Source: Hyphomicrobiales bacterium
Lineage (GTDB): Bacteria > Pseudomonadota > Alphaproteobacteria > Rhizobiales > Ancalomicrobiaceae
Reading direction: 5' to 3'
Length of the DNA: 64,000 bases
Assembly: GCA_021286855.1 (NCBI GenBank)
Contig: JAJTBO010000009.1
Coordinates: forward strand, 60,652 to 124,651
A model generated the notes under the pieces. That model was not told the DNA's origin. It ran no database searches and was given only the letters and a program-made list of their open reading frames with translations. Below are positions 39,936-49,217 of this stretch, in pieces. Both the position numbers and the translations under genes were made by a program. Position 1 is the stretch's first letter. Each line of letters opens with the position of its first letter.

Positions 39936-41333
39936 ATGGGCGGACGCATGCGCAACGAGGCGGGGATCGCGGCGGCGATCGGGCGGCTTGTCGAGCGGTT
40001 CGGCGAACGGCTGTCGACCTCGGCCTCGCTGCGCGAACAGCACGGCCATACGCTCACCTGGATCGCCAATCAGCCGCCGGACGCGGTGGTCTTCGCCCGG
40101 TCCGAAGCCGAGGTGCAGGAGATCGTGCGGATCTGCGCGGCCGAGGGCTGTCCGGTGGTGCCGTTCGGCGCGGGCACCTCGCTCGAGGGCCATCTCAACG
40201 CGCCCTACGGCGGCGTCTCGATCGACGTCTCGGCGATGGACGCGATCGTCGCGGTGCATCCGGAAGATCTCGACGTGGTCGTGCAGCCGGGCATCCGGCG
40301 CAAGGCGCTCAACGAACAACTGCGCGACACCGGCCTGTTCTTCCCGATCGATCCGGGCGCCGACGCCACGCTCGGCGGCATGGCGGCGACGCGGGCCTCG
40401 GGCACCAACGCCGTCAGATACGGCACGATGAAGGACACCGTCCTGTCGATCAGGGCGGTGACGGCGTCCGGCGAGATCGTCACGACCTCGCGGCGGGCGA
40501 AGAAATCGTCGACCGGCTACGATCTGACCCGGCTCTTCGTCGGTTCGGAGGGCACGCTCGGCGTGATCACCGAGCTGACCATCCGGCTCTCCGGCATTCC
40601 CGAGGCGATCGCCGGCGGCATCTGCCCGTTCCCGAGCGTGCAGGCGGCGGCGGACGCGGTGATCCTGACCATTCAGACCGGCATTCCCGTCGCCCGCATC
40701 GAGCTTCTCGACGAGGTGCAGGTCAAGGCCTGCAATCTCTATTCGAAGCTCGACCTGCCGGAGACGCCGCTGCTCCTCCTCGAGTTCCACGGCACCGACG
40801 CCTGGGTCGCCGAACAGTCGACCCGCTTCGGCGAGATCGCGGCCGATCTCGGCGGCGGGCCCTTCACCTGGACGACCAAGGCGGAGGAGCGGACGAAGCT
40901 GTGGACGGCGCGGCACGACGCCTATTGGGCCGGGTTGGCGCTCAGGCCCGGCTGCCAGACCTTCTCCACCGACGTCTGCGTGCCGATCTCGCGGCTCGCC
41001 GAGTGCATCGCCGAGACCAAGGCCGACATCGAGGCCGACGGCCTCGTCGCGCCGATCGTCGGCCATGTCGGCGACGGCAACTTCCACGTCCTGCCGCTGT
41101 TTCATCCGGACGACACGAGCGAGATCGACAAGGTCAAGCGGTTCGTCGGACGCCTGGTCGAACGGGCGCTCGCGATGGAGGGCACCGCGTCGGGCGAACA
41201 CGGCGTCGGCCAGGGCAAGATGAAGTATCTCGAGGCCGAACACGGCCGCGCCGCCCTCGACGCGATGGCGGCGATCAAGCAGGCGCTCGATCCCAAGGGC
41301 ATCATGAACCCGGGCAAGATCGTGGCGTCGTGA
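39936..41333 (+). CDS. FAD-linked D-lactate/glycolate dehydrogenase family protein
   Basis: 465 aa. An N-terminal FAD-binding domain of the PCMH fold (VVPFGAGTSLEGHLNAPYGGVSIDVS; IDPGADATLGGMAATRASGTNAVRYGTMKDTVLSI) and C-terminal FAD-oxidase domain (GHVGDGNFHVLPLF; GTASGEHGVGQGKMKYLEAEHG). Best fits D-lactate dehydrogenase (cytochrome) of the LDHD type; glycolate oxidase GlcD or 2-hydroxyglutarate dehydrogenase are alternatives. No glcE/glcF partner is adjacent, favouring the single-subunit D-lactate type. Confidence 0.88.
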   Translation: MGGRMRNEAGIAAAIGRLVERFGERLSTSASLREQHGHTLTWIANQPPDAVVFARSEAEVQEIVRICAAEGCPVVPFGAGTSLEGHLNAPYGGVSIDVSAMDAIVAVHPEDLDVVVQPGIRRKALNEQLRDTGLFFPIDPGADATLGGMAATRASGTNAVRYGTMKDTVLSIRAVTASGEIVTTSRRAKKSSTGYDLTRLFVGSEGTLGVITELTIRLSGIPEAIAGGICPFPSVQAAADAVILTIQTGIPVARIELLDEVQVKACNLYSKLDLPETPLLLLEFHGTDAWVAEQSTRFGEIAADLGGGPFTWTTKAEERTKLWTARHDAYWAGLALRPGCQTFSTDVCVPISRLAECIAETKADIEADGLVAPIVGHVGDGNFHVLPLFHPDDTSEIDKVKRFVGRLVERALAMEGTASGEHGVGQGKMKYLEAEHGRAALDAMAAIKQALDPKGIMNPGKIVAS

Positions 41334-41358
41334 CGCAGGCCGGGCGGGGGAGGGCGCG

Positions 41359-44300
41359 GTGAATTCGCTCTACATCGGCGTCGGCTTCGCGATCATCCTC
41401 GCGCTGGTGACGGCGCTGGTCGGGCCCTATTTCGTCGACTGGGGGACGCATCGCGCCGTCTTCGAGGCGGAAGCGAGCCGCATCGTCGGCCTGCCGGTCA
41501 AGGTGCTCGGCGACGTCGACGCCCGTCTCCTGCCCGCGCCTCGGGTCCGTTTCGGCGACGTGGTGATCGGCGATCTCGCCCGTCCGACCCTCCGGGTCGG
41601 CCGGTTCGAGCTCGATCTCGACGTCGCCGGTCTGGTGCGCGGCGAGACGCGGGTCTCCGACCTCGTCCTCGATCGGCCGGCGGTCGACGCCGAGATCGAC
41701 GGCGACGGCCGTATGGTCGGCCTGCCGGAGCGCGCCGCCGATCTCGCCGACGTGCGCATCGAGACGATCCGTTTCGTCGACGGCCGGCTGCGGTTGCACG
41801 ACGCCCGGACGAACGGCGAATGGTCGGCGACGCGGCTCGAAGGGCGCGGGACGGTCGAAAGCCTCGCCGGCGCCTGGCGGATCGAGGCGAAGGGGTTCGT
41901 CGAAGGGCGCGCCGGGACGCTCAGGATCGCGGCGCGACGGGGCTCCGACGGTCCGCGACTGCGGCTTTCCGGTGGGCTCGACGACGGGCCGACGCTTTCC
42001 GGCGATCTGACGATCGGCGGGGAGAGCGGGCGACCGCGGGCGATGGGCGCGCTCACGCTCGAGCGGGCGGGAACCGAGACGCGGCCGACGATCGCCGTCT
42101 CCGGCGCGACGACGCTCGACGCCGACGGGCTTTCGATCGACGACCTCGCCGTCCGTTTCGGCGAGGAGGGCGACACGCTGCGGCTGACCGGTTCGGCGCG
42201 GGCGGCCTTTTCGCCGCAGGCGCGGCTCGAGGCGACGCTCCAGGCGAAACGGATCGATCTCGACGCCGGGCGCGGCGCGGCGGCCGGCGGCGCGCGGGCG
42301 CGTCTGACCGCGATGATCGACGAGGCGCGGGCGCTCCTCGCCGAGACCCGGCCGCCGCGCGCGACGCGGCTGAGCGTGAGCCTCGATGCGGCGTCCTTCG
42401 CCGGCGGGCTGGTCACCGACCTTTCGGCCGAGATCGCGACGCGGCCGGGCGGGATCACCATCGAACGCTTCGAGACGCGGTTGCCGGGCGAGGCGAAGCT
42501 CGCCTTCGCCGGTCGGGCCGATCTCACCGACCGGATCCTCGACGGCACGGGCTCGCTCGCCGTCGCCGCGCCGGAGTCCCTGGCGGCGTGGTGGTCGGGC
42601 GAGGCGGTGGGCGATCGGCGGATCGGCGATCTCTCGCTCGCCGGCGCCTTCACGCTGTCGCGCGACGGGTTTTCCGGCGGCGATCTCGAACTCGGCCTCG
42701 GCGCGGCCAAGGCGCGCGGCCGGGTCGAGAGCCGCGCCGACGGACTGCTCAGGCTCGGGCTCTCGGCCGAACGGCTCGACGGCGAGCGGCTGGCGGCGCT
42801 CCTGCAGCGCTCGGCGCACGGCCGCTCCGGGTTCGGACGCGGCGGCCTCGATCTCGATCTCGACGTGCGCGCGTTGACCTTCGGCAAGATCGTCGGGCGC
42901 GGCGCGCGGGTGGCGCTGCACGCCGGCGGCGACGCCATCGCGATCGATCGGTTGGCGCTCGCCGATCTCGCCGGCGCGCGGATCTCGATCTCGGGCCGCA
43001 TCGCCGATCTGTCGCGCACGCCGAACGGGCGGCTCGAAGCGGAGATCGCGGCGGAGAAGCCGGGACCGGCGACTCGCGTTCTCGCAGACCTCGTCTCGCC
43101 GGGGCTCGGCGCGGTCGCCGAACCGATCGGCGCGGCGGCCGGACCGCTCGACGTCGCGCTCGTCGTCGAAGGGCGGCGGGACGAGGCGAGCGGCGAAGGC
43201 GGGCTCGAGGCGAGCGCGACGGGGCATGCCGCCGGCGGCGCGTTGACGCTCGCGGCGCGCTGGGCGGGGCGGCTCGACGACGCGGCGCACGGTCGGCTCG
43301 ACGGGCGTCTTTCGCTCGACGGCGCGACCATCTCCGATCTCGCCGCCCGGCTCCTCGACGCCAAGCCGAAGGATCGGGTGATTCTCACCGGCACGGTGGC
43401 GGGGCGGGCGAGCGAAGGGCTCGGCTTCGCCTTCGAAGCGGGGCTCGGCGATCGCCGGGTGAGCGCGGAGGGAAGCATCGTCGCGCCCGAGACCGGATCG
43501 CCGCGGGCGACGTGGCGTGGGCGGCTCGTCGCCCCCGACGTCGGTCTGCTCGCCGGGTTCGCCGGCGATCCGATCGCCGCGCTGGAACGGCGCATTCCGG
43601 TCGACGTCGAGGCGACGGCGTGGGGATGGGGCGCGACGTGGACGGTGTCGCGGCTCGCCGGCGCGATCGCCGACGCGCGGATCGAGGCGTCGGGCGACGT
43701 CGATCTCGGCGGGCGGCGCGATCGAGTCACGGGTCGGCTGGCGGTCGATCGGGCCGAGATTGCGACGCTGGCCGGGATCGCCTTCGGCCTGCCCTTCGAC
43801 GCGACGCTCGACACGACGATCGCGACGCTCGACCTGCCGGGGGAACGGTCGGCGCGCGCCGTTTCGGCGAAGGCGAGCGTCGAAGCGGGAGCGTTGCGGG
43901 TCGAGGGGCTGCGGGCCGAGATCGGCGCGGCGCGGCTCGAGGGCGACCTCAGGGCGCGGCGCGGCGAGAGCGGCGTCGCCGTATCGGGCCGGCTCGCCGG
44001 GGCGATCGCAGATTTCGACACCGGCCGCGACGGCCGTCGGCCGGCGCTCGCCGGGCGGCTCGGCGGCGATCTCGCCTTCGAGGCGTCGGGCGACGGTCCG
44101 GCGGCGTTGGCGGCGTCGCTGTCGGGCAGCGGGCGGCTCAGGCTCGACGACGGCCGTCTGAGCGGCGTCGGGCTCGAGGCGCTCCGGGCGCCGCGCGAGG
44201 GCGAGGGCTCGGCCGAGGCGGTGATCGGCGCGATGACGAATGCGGTGACCCGGCTGCCGCCGCTCGATCTGCCGCTGATCGTCGAAAAGGGACGGCTGCA

Positions 44301-44916
44301 GACGCCGCGATCGACGGTGGCGCTCGAGGCGGGGCGTCTGACCGGGCGGGCGAGCGGCGATCTCGTCGCCGATCGGATCGACGGCGGGCTGTCGGTGGAG
44401 CCGGCCGGCGAGGCGACGCGGGCGCGCCTGTCGGCGGTCTCGCATGCCGCGCCGAGCCTCGATCTGACGCTGTCCGGTGGGCTCGACGATCCGCGGCTCG
44501 ACTACGACCCCGCCGGGCTCGACGCTTTCCTGACGTTGCACCGGCTGGAGCGAGAGATCGAAGCGGCGGAGACGGCGCGTCAGGATCGGATCGAGCGCCT
44601 GCGCTTTTCGTCGTTGCTGAAGCGGCTCGAGGAGCGGAAACGGGCGCGCGAAGCGCCGCCGTCGCCGGCTCCCGTCGCGCCGATGACGCCTCCGGCGACC
44701 GTCACGCCGTCGATCGTCGCGCCGTCGATCGTCGCGCCGCCGGATGGGGCGGCGACGGGCGGAGCCGGGGAGGGCGCGCCCTCGGCTGCTCCGCGACGGC
44801 CTTCGCCGTCGCCGATCACGCCGGCGAAGCCGAGCGCGGCGACGGAGGCGCCGATGCGTCTGACGCCGCCGCCCGCCGCCGAAGCGACGGGCGCAGGGTC
44901 CGCGACGGCGGAGTGA
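41359..44916 (+). CDS. AsmA-like envelope protein
   Basis: 1185 aa, GTG start with GGGGGAGGG upstream. N-terminal membrane anchor VGFAIILALVTALVGPYFVDW is followed by the AsmA domain (FEAEASRIVGLPVKVLGDVDARLLPAPRVRFGDVVIGD), long beta-rich repeats and a C-terminal AsmA_2-like region (GSGRLRLDDGRLSGVGLEAL; GGLDDPRLDYDPAGLDAFL). The last 110 residues are Pro/Ala/Ser-rich and disordered. AsmA-type proteins form periplasm-spanning grooves implicated in phospholipid transport and outer-membrane homeostasis; the specific role is inferred. The gene lies 25 bases after the dehydrogenase. Confidence 0.87.
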   Translation: MNSLYIGVGFAIILALVTALVGPYFVDWGTHRAVFEAEASRIVGLPVKVLGDVDARLLPAPRVRFGDVVIGDLARPTLRVGRFELDLDVAGLVRGETRVSDLVLDRPAVDAEIDGDGRMVGLPERAADLADVRIETIRFVDGRLRLHDARTNGEWSATRLEGRGTVESLAGAWRIEAKGFVEGRAGTLRIAARRGSDGPRLRLSGGLDDGPTLSGDLTIGGESGRPRAMGALTLERAGTETRPTIAVSGATTLDADGLSIDDLAVRFGEEGDTLRLTGSARAAFSPQARLEATLQAKRIDLDAGRGAAAGGARARLTAMIDEARALLAETRPPRATRLSVSLDAASFAGGLVTDLSAEIATRPGGITIERFETRLPGEAKLAFAGRADLTDRILDGTGSLAVAAPESLAAWWSGEAVGDRRIGDLSLAGAFTLSRDGFSGGDLELGLGAAKARGRVESRADGLLRLGLSAERLDGERLAALLQRSAHGRSGFGRGGLDLDLDVRALTFGKIVGRGARVALHAGGDAIAIDRLALADLAGARISISGRIADLSRTPNGRLEAEIAAEKPGPATRVLADLVSPGLGAVAEPIGAAAGPLDVALVVEGRRDEASGEGGLEASATGHAAGGALTLAARWAGRLDDAAHGRLDGRLSLDGATISDLAARLLDAKPKDRVILTGTVAGRASEGLGFAFEAGLGDRRVSAEGSIVAPETGSPRATWRGRLVAPDVGLLAGFAGDPIAALERRIPVDVEATAWGWGATWTVSRLAGAIADARIEASGDVDLGGRRDRVTGRLAVDRAEIATLAGIAFGLPFDATLDTTIATLDLPGERSARAVSAKASVEAGALRVEGLRAEIGAARLEGDLRARRGESGVAVSGRLAGAIADFDTGRDGRRPALAGRLGGDLAFEASGDGPAALAASLSGSGRLRLDDGRLSGVGLEALRAPREGEGSAEAVIGAMTNAVTRLPPLDLPLIVEKGRLQTPRSTVALEAGRLTGRASGDLVADRIDGGLSVEPAGEATRARLSAVSHAAPSLDLTLSGGLDDPRLDYDPAGLDAFLTLHRLEREIEAAETARQDRIERLRFSSLLKRLEERKRAREAPPSPAPVAPMTPPATVTPSIVAPSIVAPPDGAATGGAGEGAPSAAPRRPSPSPITPAKPSAATEAPMRLTPPPAAEATGAGSATAE

Positions 44917-44922
44917 AGCCGG

Positions 44923-45141
44923 TCAGGTCTTCTGGACGGCGTCGCCGAGGTGGGTGAGCACCGCCACGCGGATGGCGGAGGCGAGGTTGCGGTCGGGGGC
45001 CCGGACGCCATCGATTTCGGCGACGAGCGACGACAGAGAGAGCGACCGCTTGACGGCGATCGACTCGAGCGCGGCCCAGAACTCGGGTTCGAGGGCGACC
45101 GAGGTGCGGTGGCCTGCGATGGTCATGGAACGCTTGTCCAT
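44923..45141 (-). CDS. Ribbon-helix-helix domain protein (72 aa)
   Basis: Small protein MDKRSMTIAGHRTSVALEPE...; the strand RTSVALEPEFWAALESIAVKRSLSLSSLVAEIDGV is a ribbon-helix-helix fold of the type found in alphaproteobacteria. GGAGG precedes the ATG. It is the last gene of a cluster with DUF4169 and sspB on the same strand, an arrangement seen in Rhizobiales. It is probably DNA-binding; the target is unknown. Confidence 0.85.
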   Translation of the reverse strand: MDKRSMTIAGHRTSVALEPEFWAALESIAVKRSLSLSSLVAEIDGVRAPDRNLASAIRVAVLTHLGDAVQKT

Positions 45142-45176
45142 GGCAGCCTCCTCGGATGTTCGGCCGTTCCGAGAGC

Positions 45177-45377
45177 CTAGCCTTCTTCGTCGGAAGGAAG
45201 GGTTTCGTCGCGGCGGTGGGCGTCGAGACGGCGGCGGCCGAGGTCGTCCTGCAGGGCCTGGGTTTCGCGTTCGGCGCGGGTGCGGCCGAAGCGGACGCGA
45301 TTTTCCTCGGCGCGTCGCCGATCGTCGGCGCGTTCGCGCGCCTTGCGGGCCTTGGAGAGCGACAGGATCTCGGTCAT
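45177..45377 (-). CDS. DUF4169 family protein (66 aa)
   Basis: Short, highly charged protein beginning MTEILSLSKARKARERADDR, with RVRFGRTRAERETQ matching the conserved family core and a C-terminal LDAHRRDE. It is helical and without a membrane segment. It is encoded 25 bases after sspB and 35 bases before the ribbon-helix-helix gene. Function of the family is unknown; the small operon with sspB and RHH is recurrent, so a shared regulatory or proteolysis context is possible. Confidence 0.85.
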   Translation of the reverse strand: MTEILSLSKARKARERADDRRRAEENRVRFGRTRAERETQALQDDLGRRRLDAHRRDETLPSDEEG

Positions 45378-45402
45378 GTTCGCCTCGACGCCGCGAATCT
45401 GA

Positions 45403-45969
45403 TCACTTCTTGCGAAATTTGTCGAGAGAGACGACGGTAGCAGTTGCCGCAGGCTCGGCCGCCGGCTCGCTCTCCGGCGGGGTCGCCTCGGGCGTCTTCG
45501 CGACCTCTTCGGCGGGCTCGGCGCGGGCGATTTCGACCGGCGGCGTCGGGATGGTGGAGGGCTCGATCGGCACCAGCTTGGGGCCTTCCGGCTCGGCCTC
45601 GCCCTCGCCCTCGGAGATCACTTCGAACTGCAGACCGAATTCGACGGAGGGATCGACGAAGCCCTTGACCGCGTTGAACGGCACGTGCAGCCGCTCGGGC
45701 ACGCCGGAGAAGGAGAGGTTGACCTCGAACCAGTTCTCGGTGACCTCGAAGTCCCAGTACTGGTGCTGGAGCACCACGGTCATCTCGGTGGGATAGCGCT
45801 GACGCAGACGGCCGGACAGGCGCACGCCGGGATGGCGGGTGTCGAAGGAGACGTAGAAGTGATGGTCGCCGGGCAGGCCGGTCTTGGCGACCTCGCCCAT
45901 CACCTTGCGGACGACCCCGCGCAGGGCCTCCTGGACCAACACGTCGTAACGGATGAGATCTTGCGTCAT
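45403..45969 (-). CDS. sspB: SspB-family ClpXP adaptor, alpha type
   Basis: 188 aa. The N-terminal dimeric substrate-binding domain covers residues 1-125 (LPGDHHFYVSFDTRHPGVRLS; YPTEMTVVLQHQYWDFEVTENWFEVNLSFSGVPERLHVPFNAVKGFVDPSVEFGLQF). It is followed by a flexible Pro/Glu-rich tail and a C-terminal ClpX-docking peptide TVVSLDKFRKK. SspB delivers ssrA-tagged and other substrates to ClpXP. Here it lies about 115 bases downstream of the ssrA gene on the same strand. Sequence and position both fit the alphaproteobacterial form. Confidence 0.92.
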   Translation of the reverse strand: MTQDLIRYDVLVQEALRGVVRKVMGEVAKTGLPGDHHFYVSFDTRHPGVRLSGRLRQRYPTEMTVVLQHQYWDFEVTENWFEVNLSFSGVPERLHVPFNAVKGFVDPSVEFGLQFEVISEGEGEAEPEGPKLVPIEPSTIPTPPVEIARAEPAEEVAKTPEATPPESEPAAEPAATATVVSLDKFRKK

Positions 45970-46084
45970 GACCGGTGGCTCGCGTCTCGCGGGGAGTCGT
46001 CCTCCCCTTCTAGCCCAATCGGGCGCGGATGACCACGCCGGGGCGTCCGTACGAGGCGGCGAGGGGGTGAAGTGAGGGCTTCTG

Positions 46085-46400
46085 TTGCCAGGCGCCCCCG
46101 AGCCCCGCCTAGACGCTGCTACACGTCAGGACTTGATTCCCAGTGACGGCACCGCTCACGCGGCGACGGCAACCGGAGCATAGTTGTCGTTGGCAACTAT
46201 AATTTTGACCCGATGACGGCGGTATCATGCCGAGCGAAAGACCAGCTTTTAGACCCTCGTCGATCCTGGTTCGCCCCCGCCGGAGCCCACCTCGCCGATG
46301 GCGGAAGATGGGCTCGGGTGGAGGCGCCGGGTACTGCCCCCGGGTCCGATAGGCTTATTGCACCGTTCGTTTATCGCCATAGTCGGCCTTGCGACCGACC
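46085..46400 (-). ncRNA. ssrA: tmRNA, circularly permuted two-piece ssrA
   Basis: Read on the minus strand, the acceptor piece comes first (T-arm and acceptor segment ending CGCCTCCACC near 46317). It is followed by a spacer and then the coding piece from GGGGGCGAACC at 46278. GGGGGCG pairs with CGCCTCC to form the acceptor stem, which proves the permuted order. The tag frame (46156-46194) encodes ANDNYAPVAVAA with a TGA stop, preceded by the resume region AATTATAGTT. Pseudoknot-like GC stems follow. A -10-like TATATT lies at 46406-46411. Boundaries are approximate. Confidence 0.9.
46156..46194 (-). other. ssrA proteolysis-tag reading frame
   Basis: Thirteen codons GCC...GCG TGA giving ANDNYAPVAVAA. 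The ANDNYA start is that used by the SspB adaptor in alphaproteobacteria, and the terminal AA is the ClpX recognition end. The middle, PVAV, differs from commonly cited alpha tags and may be a useful lineage marker. Confidence 0.9.
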
Positions 46401-46468
46401 CGAGGAATATAGGCGAGGGGGAGGGCGGCGAAAAGGCCCCGCCCGCGCTTTTCCCTCGGCCGTCGCGC

Positions 46469-46762
46469 TCACGGGGCCTCCCAACGATCGGCGAGGCTCC
46501 GGCGTCGGGCGAGCCGGGCCAGGCGACGGGTCGCCGCGAGCGGGTCGAGATCGGCGCCGAGGCCGACGAAATCGGCGGGCGTCAGGCCGAGATCGGCGAG
46601 ACGGGCGGCGTCCATCTCGCGCAGATGCTCGAGGTCGGCGGCGGCGCGGCGGCGGCGGCCGAACCGGCGAAGGAGGTCGATCGCGGCGTCGCGGACGGTC
46701 TCGGCGAAGGAGCGGCCGAAGTCGGATCGGCCGAGGGCGATTTCGAAGGCGGCTTCACGCAT
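46469..46762 (-). CDS. DUF1127-like small protein (97 aa)
   Basis: Starts MREAAFEIALGRSDFGRSFAETVRDA; GGGAG lies eight bases before the ATG. The core LLRRFGRRRRAAADLEHLREMDAARLADLGLTPADF matches the DUF1127/YjiS pattern (Arg-rich helix then L-REMDARRLADLGLT), but the N- and C-terminal extensions make it longer than the usual 50 residues. Arg-rich DUF1127 proteins are small RNA- or regulation-linked in alphaproteobacteria. Divergent from a LysR gene, which may control it. Confidence 0.75.
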   Translation of the reverse strand: MREAAFEIALGRSDFGRSFAETVRDAAIDLLRRFGRRRRAAADLEHLREMDAARLADLGLTPADFVGLGADLDPLAATRRLARLARRRSLADRWEAP

Positions 46763-46890
46763 GGCGCAATCTCCCGTTCGCCGAAGGCGGGGCCTGCGGC
46801 GGTGGCGGCGGTCGGGTCGGTCGGAAACACCGGTTCGTGAGCGAGAGAGTGCGCGGCTTCGATTGATCAGACAAACGAAAAGAAATAAAC

Positions 46891-46905
46891 TCATGCATCA
46901 GATGA
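46891..46905. promoter_or_regulatory. Candidate LysR-type binding site
   Basis: TCATGCATCAGATGA, an inverted repeat (TCAT-N7-ATGA) with the T-N11-A layout of LysR boxes. It sits in the AT-rich gap between the divergent DUF1127-like and LysR genes, 21 bases upstream of the LysR start. Confidence 0.4.
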
Positions 46906-46926
46906 ATTGAACTTCGGAGATGCGAC

Positions 46927-47862
46927 ATGGACGGGGGCGGCGAGGGGCTGGGCCTGAATTTCGGCGGGTCGGCGATGCTGGAGATCGATCTTCTGAAGAC
47001 CTTCGTGGCGATCGCCCGGACCGGCTCGTTCAGCCGCGCCGCGCAGTCGGTGCATCGCACGCCCTCGGCGGTGTCGATGCAGATGAAGCGGCTCGAGGAG
47101 ATCGTCGGCCGGCCGCTGTTCGCCAAGGACGGGCGCAACGTCGTCTTCACCGAGGCCGGCGACGACCTGCTCGGCTATGCCCGGCGGATCCTCCGGCTGA
47201 ACGAGGAGGCGCTCGCCCGGTTCCGTTGCGCCGACACCGCCGGCATGGTCCGGCTCGGCACGCCGGACGACTATGCGACCCGCTTTCTGCCGAAGATCCT
47301 GGCGCGTTTCGCCGCCTCGCATCCGCTGGTTCAGGTCGACGTCGACTGTCGGCCGTCGAGCGAACTGGTCGGCCGTCTCGACGCCGGTCAGCTCGACATC
47401 GCGCTGGTCTCGGCCGGGCTCGGCTGCCACGTTCCGACGACCGGCACGATCGTGCATCGGGAAAAGCTGGTGTGGGCCGGCGCGCGCTACGGCGAGGCGC
47501 ACGAGCGCCGGCCGCTGCCGCTCGCCGTCTCCGGCACGACCTGTTCGTGGCGGCTCCGGGCGCTCGACGCGCTCGATTCGTTGGGGCTCGCCTACCGCGT
47601 CGCCTATTCGAGCCAGCACTACGTCGGGCAGATGGCGGCGGTGCTCGCCGACCTCGCCGTCGCGCCCTTGCCGGCGAGCGTCGTCGACGGCGATCTGGTG
47701 CCGATCGACGAGCGCATTCTGCCGGCCATCGGCCATTACGAGATCCAGATGATGCGCTCGCCGCGCGCCACCGGCGCGGCGGTCGAGGCGCTCGCCGGAC
47801 ACATCGTGGCGAGTTTCGAGACGGAGGAGGGGATGCTCCCGGAGCGCGAGGCGGCGGAGTGA
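46927..47862 (+). CDS. LysR-family transcription regulator
   Basis: 311 aa. N-terminal winged HTH (EIDLLKTFVAIARTGSFSRAAQSVHRTPSAVSMQMKRLEEIVGRPLFAKDGRNVVFTEAG) and C-terminal periplasmic-binding-like sensor (VRLGTPDDYATRFLPKILARFAASHPLVQVDV; LAVSGTTCSWRLRALDALDSLG). ATG at 46927 has GGAG upstream; an internal ATG at 46975 gives the usual MLEIDLLKTF start and may be the real one. The DUF1127-like gene is divergent. Ligand unknown. Confidence 0.9.
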   Translation: MDGGGEGLGLNFGGSAMLEIDLLKTFVAIARTGSFSRAAQSVHRTPSAVSMQMKRLEEIVGRPLFAKDGRNVVFTEAGDDLLGYARRILRLNEEALARFRCADTAGMVRLGTPDDYATRFLPKILARFAASHPLVQVDVDCRPSSELVGRLDAGQLDIALVSAGLGCHVPTTGTIVHREKLVWAGARYGEAHERRPLPLAVSGTTCSWRLRALDALDSLGLAYRVAYSSQHYVGQMAAVLADLAVAPLPASVVDGDLVPIDERILPAIGHYEIQMMRSPRATGAAVEALAGHIVASFETEEGMLPEREAAE

Positions 47863-47869
47863 GCCGGCC

Positions 47870-48256
47870 TCAGGCGACGATCTCGATCTGCGCGCCCTCG
47901 GGCGAGAGGGCGACCGCCTCCCAATAGCCGTCGCCGGTGCGGCGCGGCGGCGAGACGAGGGCGTTCTCGGCGGCGAGGCGGCGAGCGAGGGCGTCGACGG
48001 CCGCCTCCGAGCCGAGCGAGACGGCGACGTGGGTCCAGCCGGCGCGTTCGCGCCCATCGGCGCGGCCGTCCTCGACCCAGGGGCCGGTCATCAGCTCGAT
48101 CGACGCGCCTTCGGGAAAGCGCAGGAAGCGCGAGCGGAAGCCGGGTCGGTTGCGGCTGACGTATTCGTCGCCGACCTCGACGCCGAAATGTCGGGCCCAG
48201 AAGGCGGCGGAAGCGTCGAGATCGGCGGTCCAGAGGGCGACATGGGCGATGCGCAT
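47870..48256 (-). CDS. VOC-family (glyoxalase-like) protein
   Basis: 128 aa, one vicinal-oxygen-chelate module pair: MRIAHVALWTADLDASAAFWARHFGVEVGDEY with metal-ligand His, then FRFPEGASIELM, WTHVAVSLGSEAAVDAL and SPEGAQIEIV. AGAGGAA precedes the ATG. His/Glu positions match those of glyoxalase-type metal enzymes, so a lyase or dioxygenase-like role is possible. Alone between LysR and thyA and convergent with LysR. Confidence 0.85.
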   Translation of the reverse strand: MRIAHVALWTADLDASAAFWARHFGVEVGDEYVSRNRPGFRSRFLRFPEGASIELMTGPWVEDGRADGRERAGWTHVAVSLGSEAAVDALARRLAAENALVSPPRRTGDGYWEAVALSPEGAQIEIVA

Positions 48257-48422
48257 GGAATTTCCTCTGAAGAAGTCGGTTCGAAGGCGGCGCGACGATT
48301 GAACGGCGAGCGTGGCGCTCTTAAGGCAGGAGGCCGGCGGACGCGCGTTGCGCGGGGCGCGGCGACGTTCCATCCTCGCGGCTCTCTCGCGCTAGGCGGC
48401 GAGTCGCCCTCGGAGTCCGTCG

Positions 48423-49217
48423 ATGAAGGCCTATCTCGATCTGATGCGGAAGATCCGCGACGAGGGCGTGGAGAAGACCGACCGCACCGGCACCGGCACG
48501 CGCTCGATCTTCGGCCATCAGATGCGCTTCGACCTCGCCGACGGTTTCCCGATGGCGACCACCAAGAAGCTGCATCTGAAGTCGATCGTCCACGAGCTGC
48601 TGTGGTTCCTGAGAGGCGACACCAACATCGCCTATCTCAAGGAGAACGGCGTCTCCATCTGGGACGAATGGGCCGACGAGAAGGGCGATCTCGGTCCGGT
48701 CTACGGCCATCAGTGGCGGTCCTGGCCGACGGCGGACGGCGGCGCGATCGATCAGATCGCGCAGCTCCAGGAGATGATCCGGCGCAATCCGGACAGTCGA
48801 CGGCTGATCGTCTCGGCCTGGAACCCGGCCGAAGTTTCGAAGATGGCGCTGCCGCCCTGCCACTGCCTGTTCCAGTTCTACGTGGCGGAGGGGCGGCTCT
48901 CCTGCCAGCTCTACCAGCGCTCGGCCGACGTGTTCCTCGGCGTGCCCTTCAACATCGCCTCCTATGCGCTCCTGACGCAGATGATGGCGCAGGCGACCGG
49001 GCTCGCGCCGGGCGAGTTCGTCCATTCCTTCGGCGACGCGCATCTCTATCTGAACCACCTCGAGCAGGTGGAGACGCAGCTTTCGCGGGAGCCGCGGCCG
49101 CTGCCGAAGATGATCGTCGATCCATCGGTGAGGGACGTGTTCGACTTCCGCTTCGAGCACTTCGAGCTCGTCGACTACGATCCCCATCCCCACATCAAGG
49201 CGCCGGTGGCGGTATGA
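48423..49217 (+). CDS. thyA: Thymidylate synthase ThyA
   Basis: 264 aa. Makes dTMP from dUMP with 5,10-methylene-tetrahydrofolate. The catalytic Cys146 lies in [13 protein letters not shown], with [28 protein letters not shown] and HLYLNHLEQ all conserved. Its TGA overlaps the next ATG by four bases (ATGA), beginning a coupled chain with a GNAT gene and folA. folA regenerates tetrahydrofolate used here, so the two enzymes form one cycle. Confidence 0.97.
   Translation: MKAYLDLMRKIRDEGVEKTDRTGTGTRSIFGHQMRFDLADGFPMATTKKLHLKSIVHELLWFLRGDTNIAYLKENGVSIWDEWADEKGDLGPVYGHQWRSWPTADGGAIDQIAQLQEMIRRNPDSRRLIVSAWNPAEVSKMALPPCHCLFQFYVAEGRLSCQLYQRSADVFLGVPFNIASYALLTQMMAQATGLAPGEFVHSFGDAHLYLNHLEQVETQLSREPRPLPKMIVDPSVRDVFDFRFEHFELVDYDPHPHIKAPVAV

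Noticed and set aside
41302..44541. 1079-codon minus-strand frame
   Set aside because: Shadow of the AsmA-like gene; Arg/Pro-rich without any recognisable motif.
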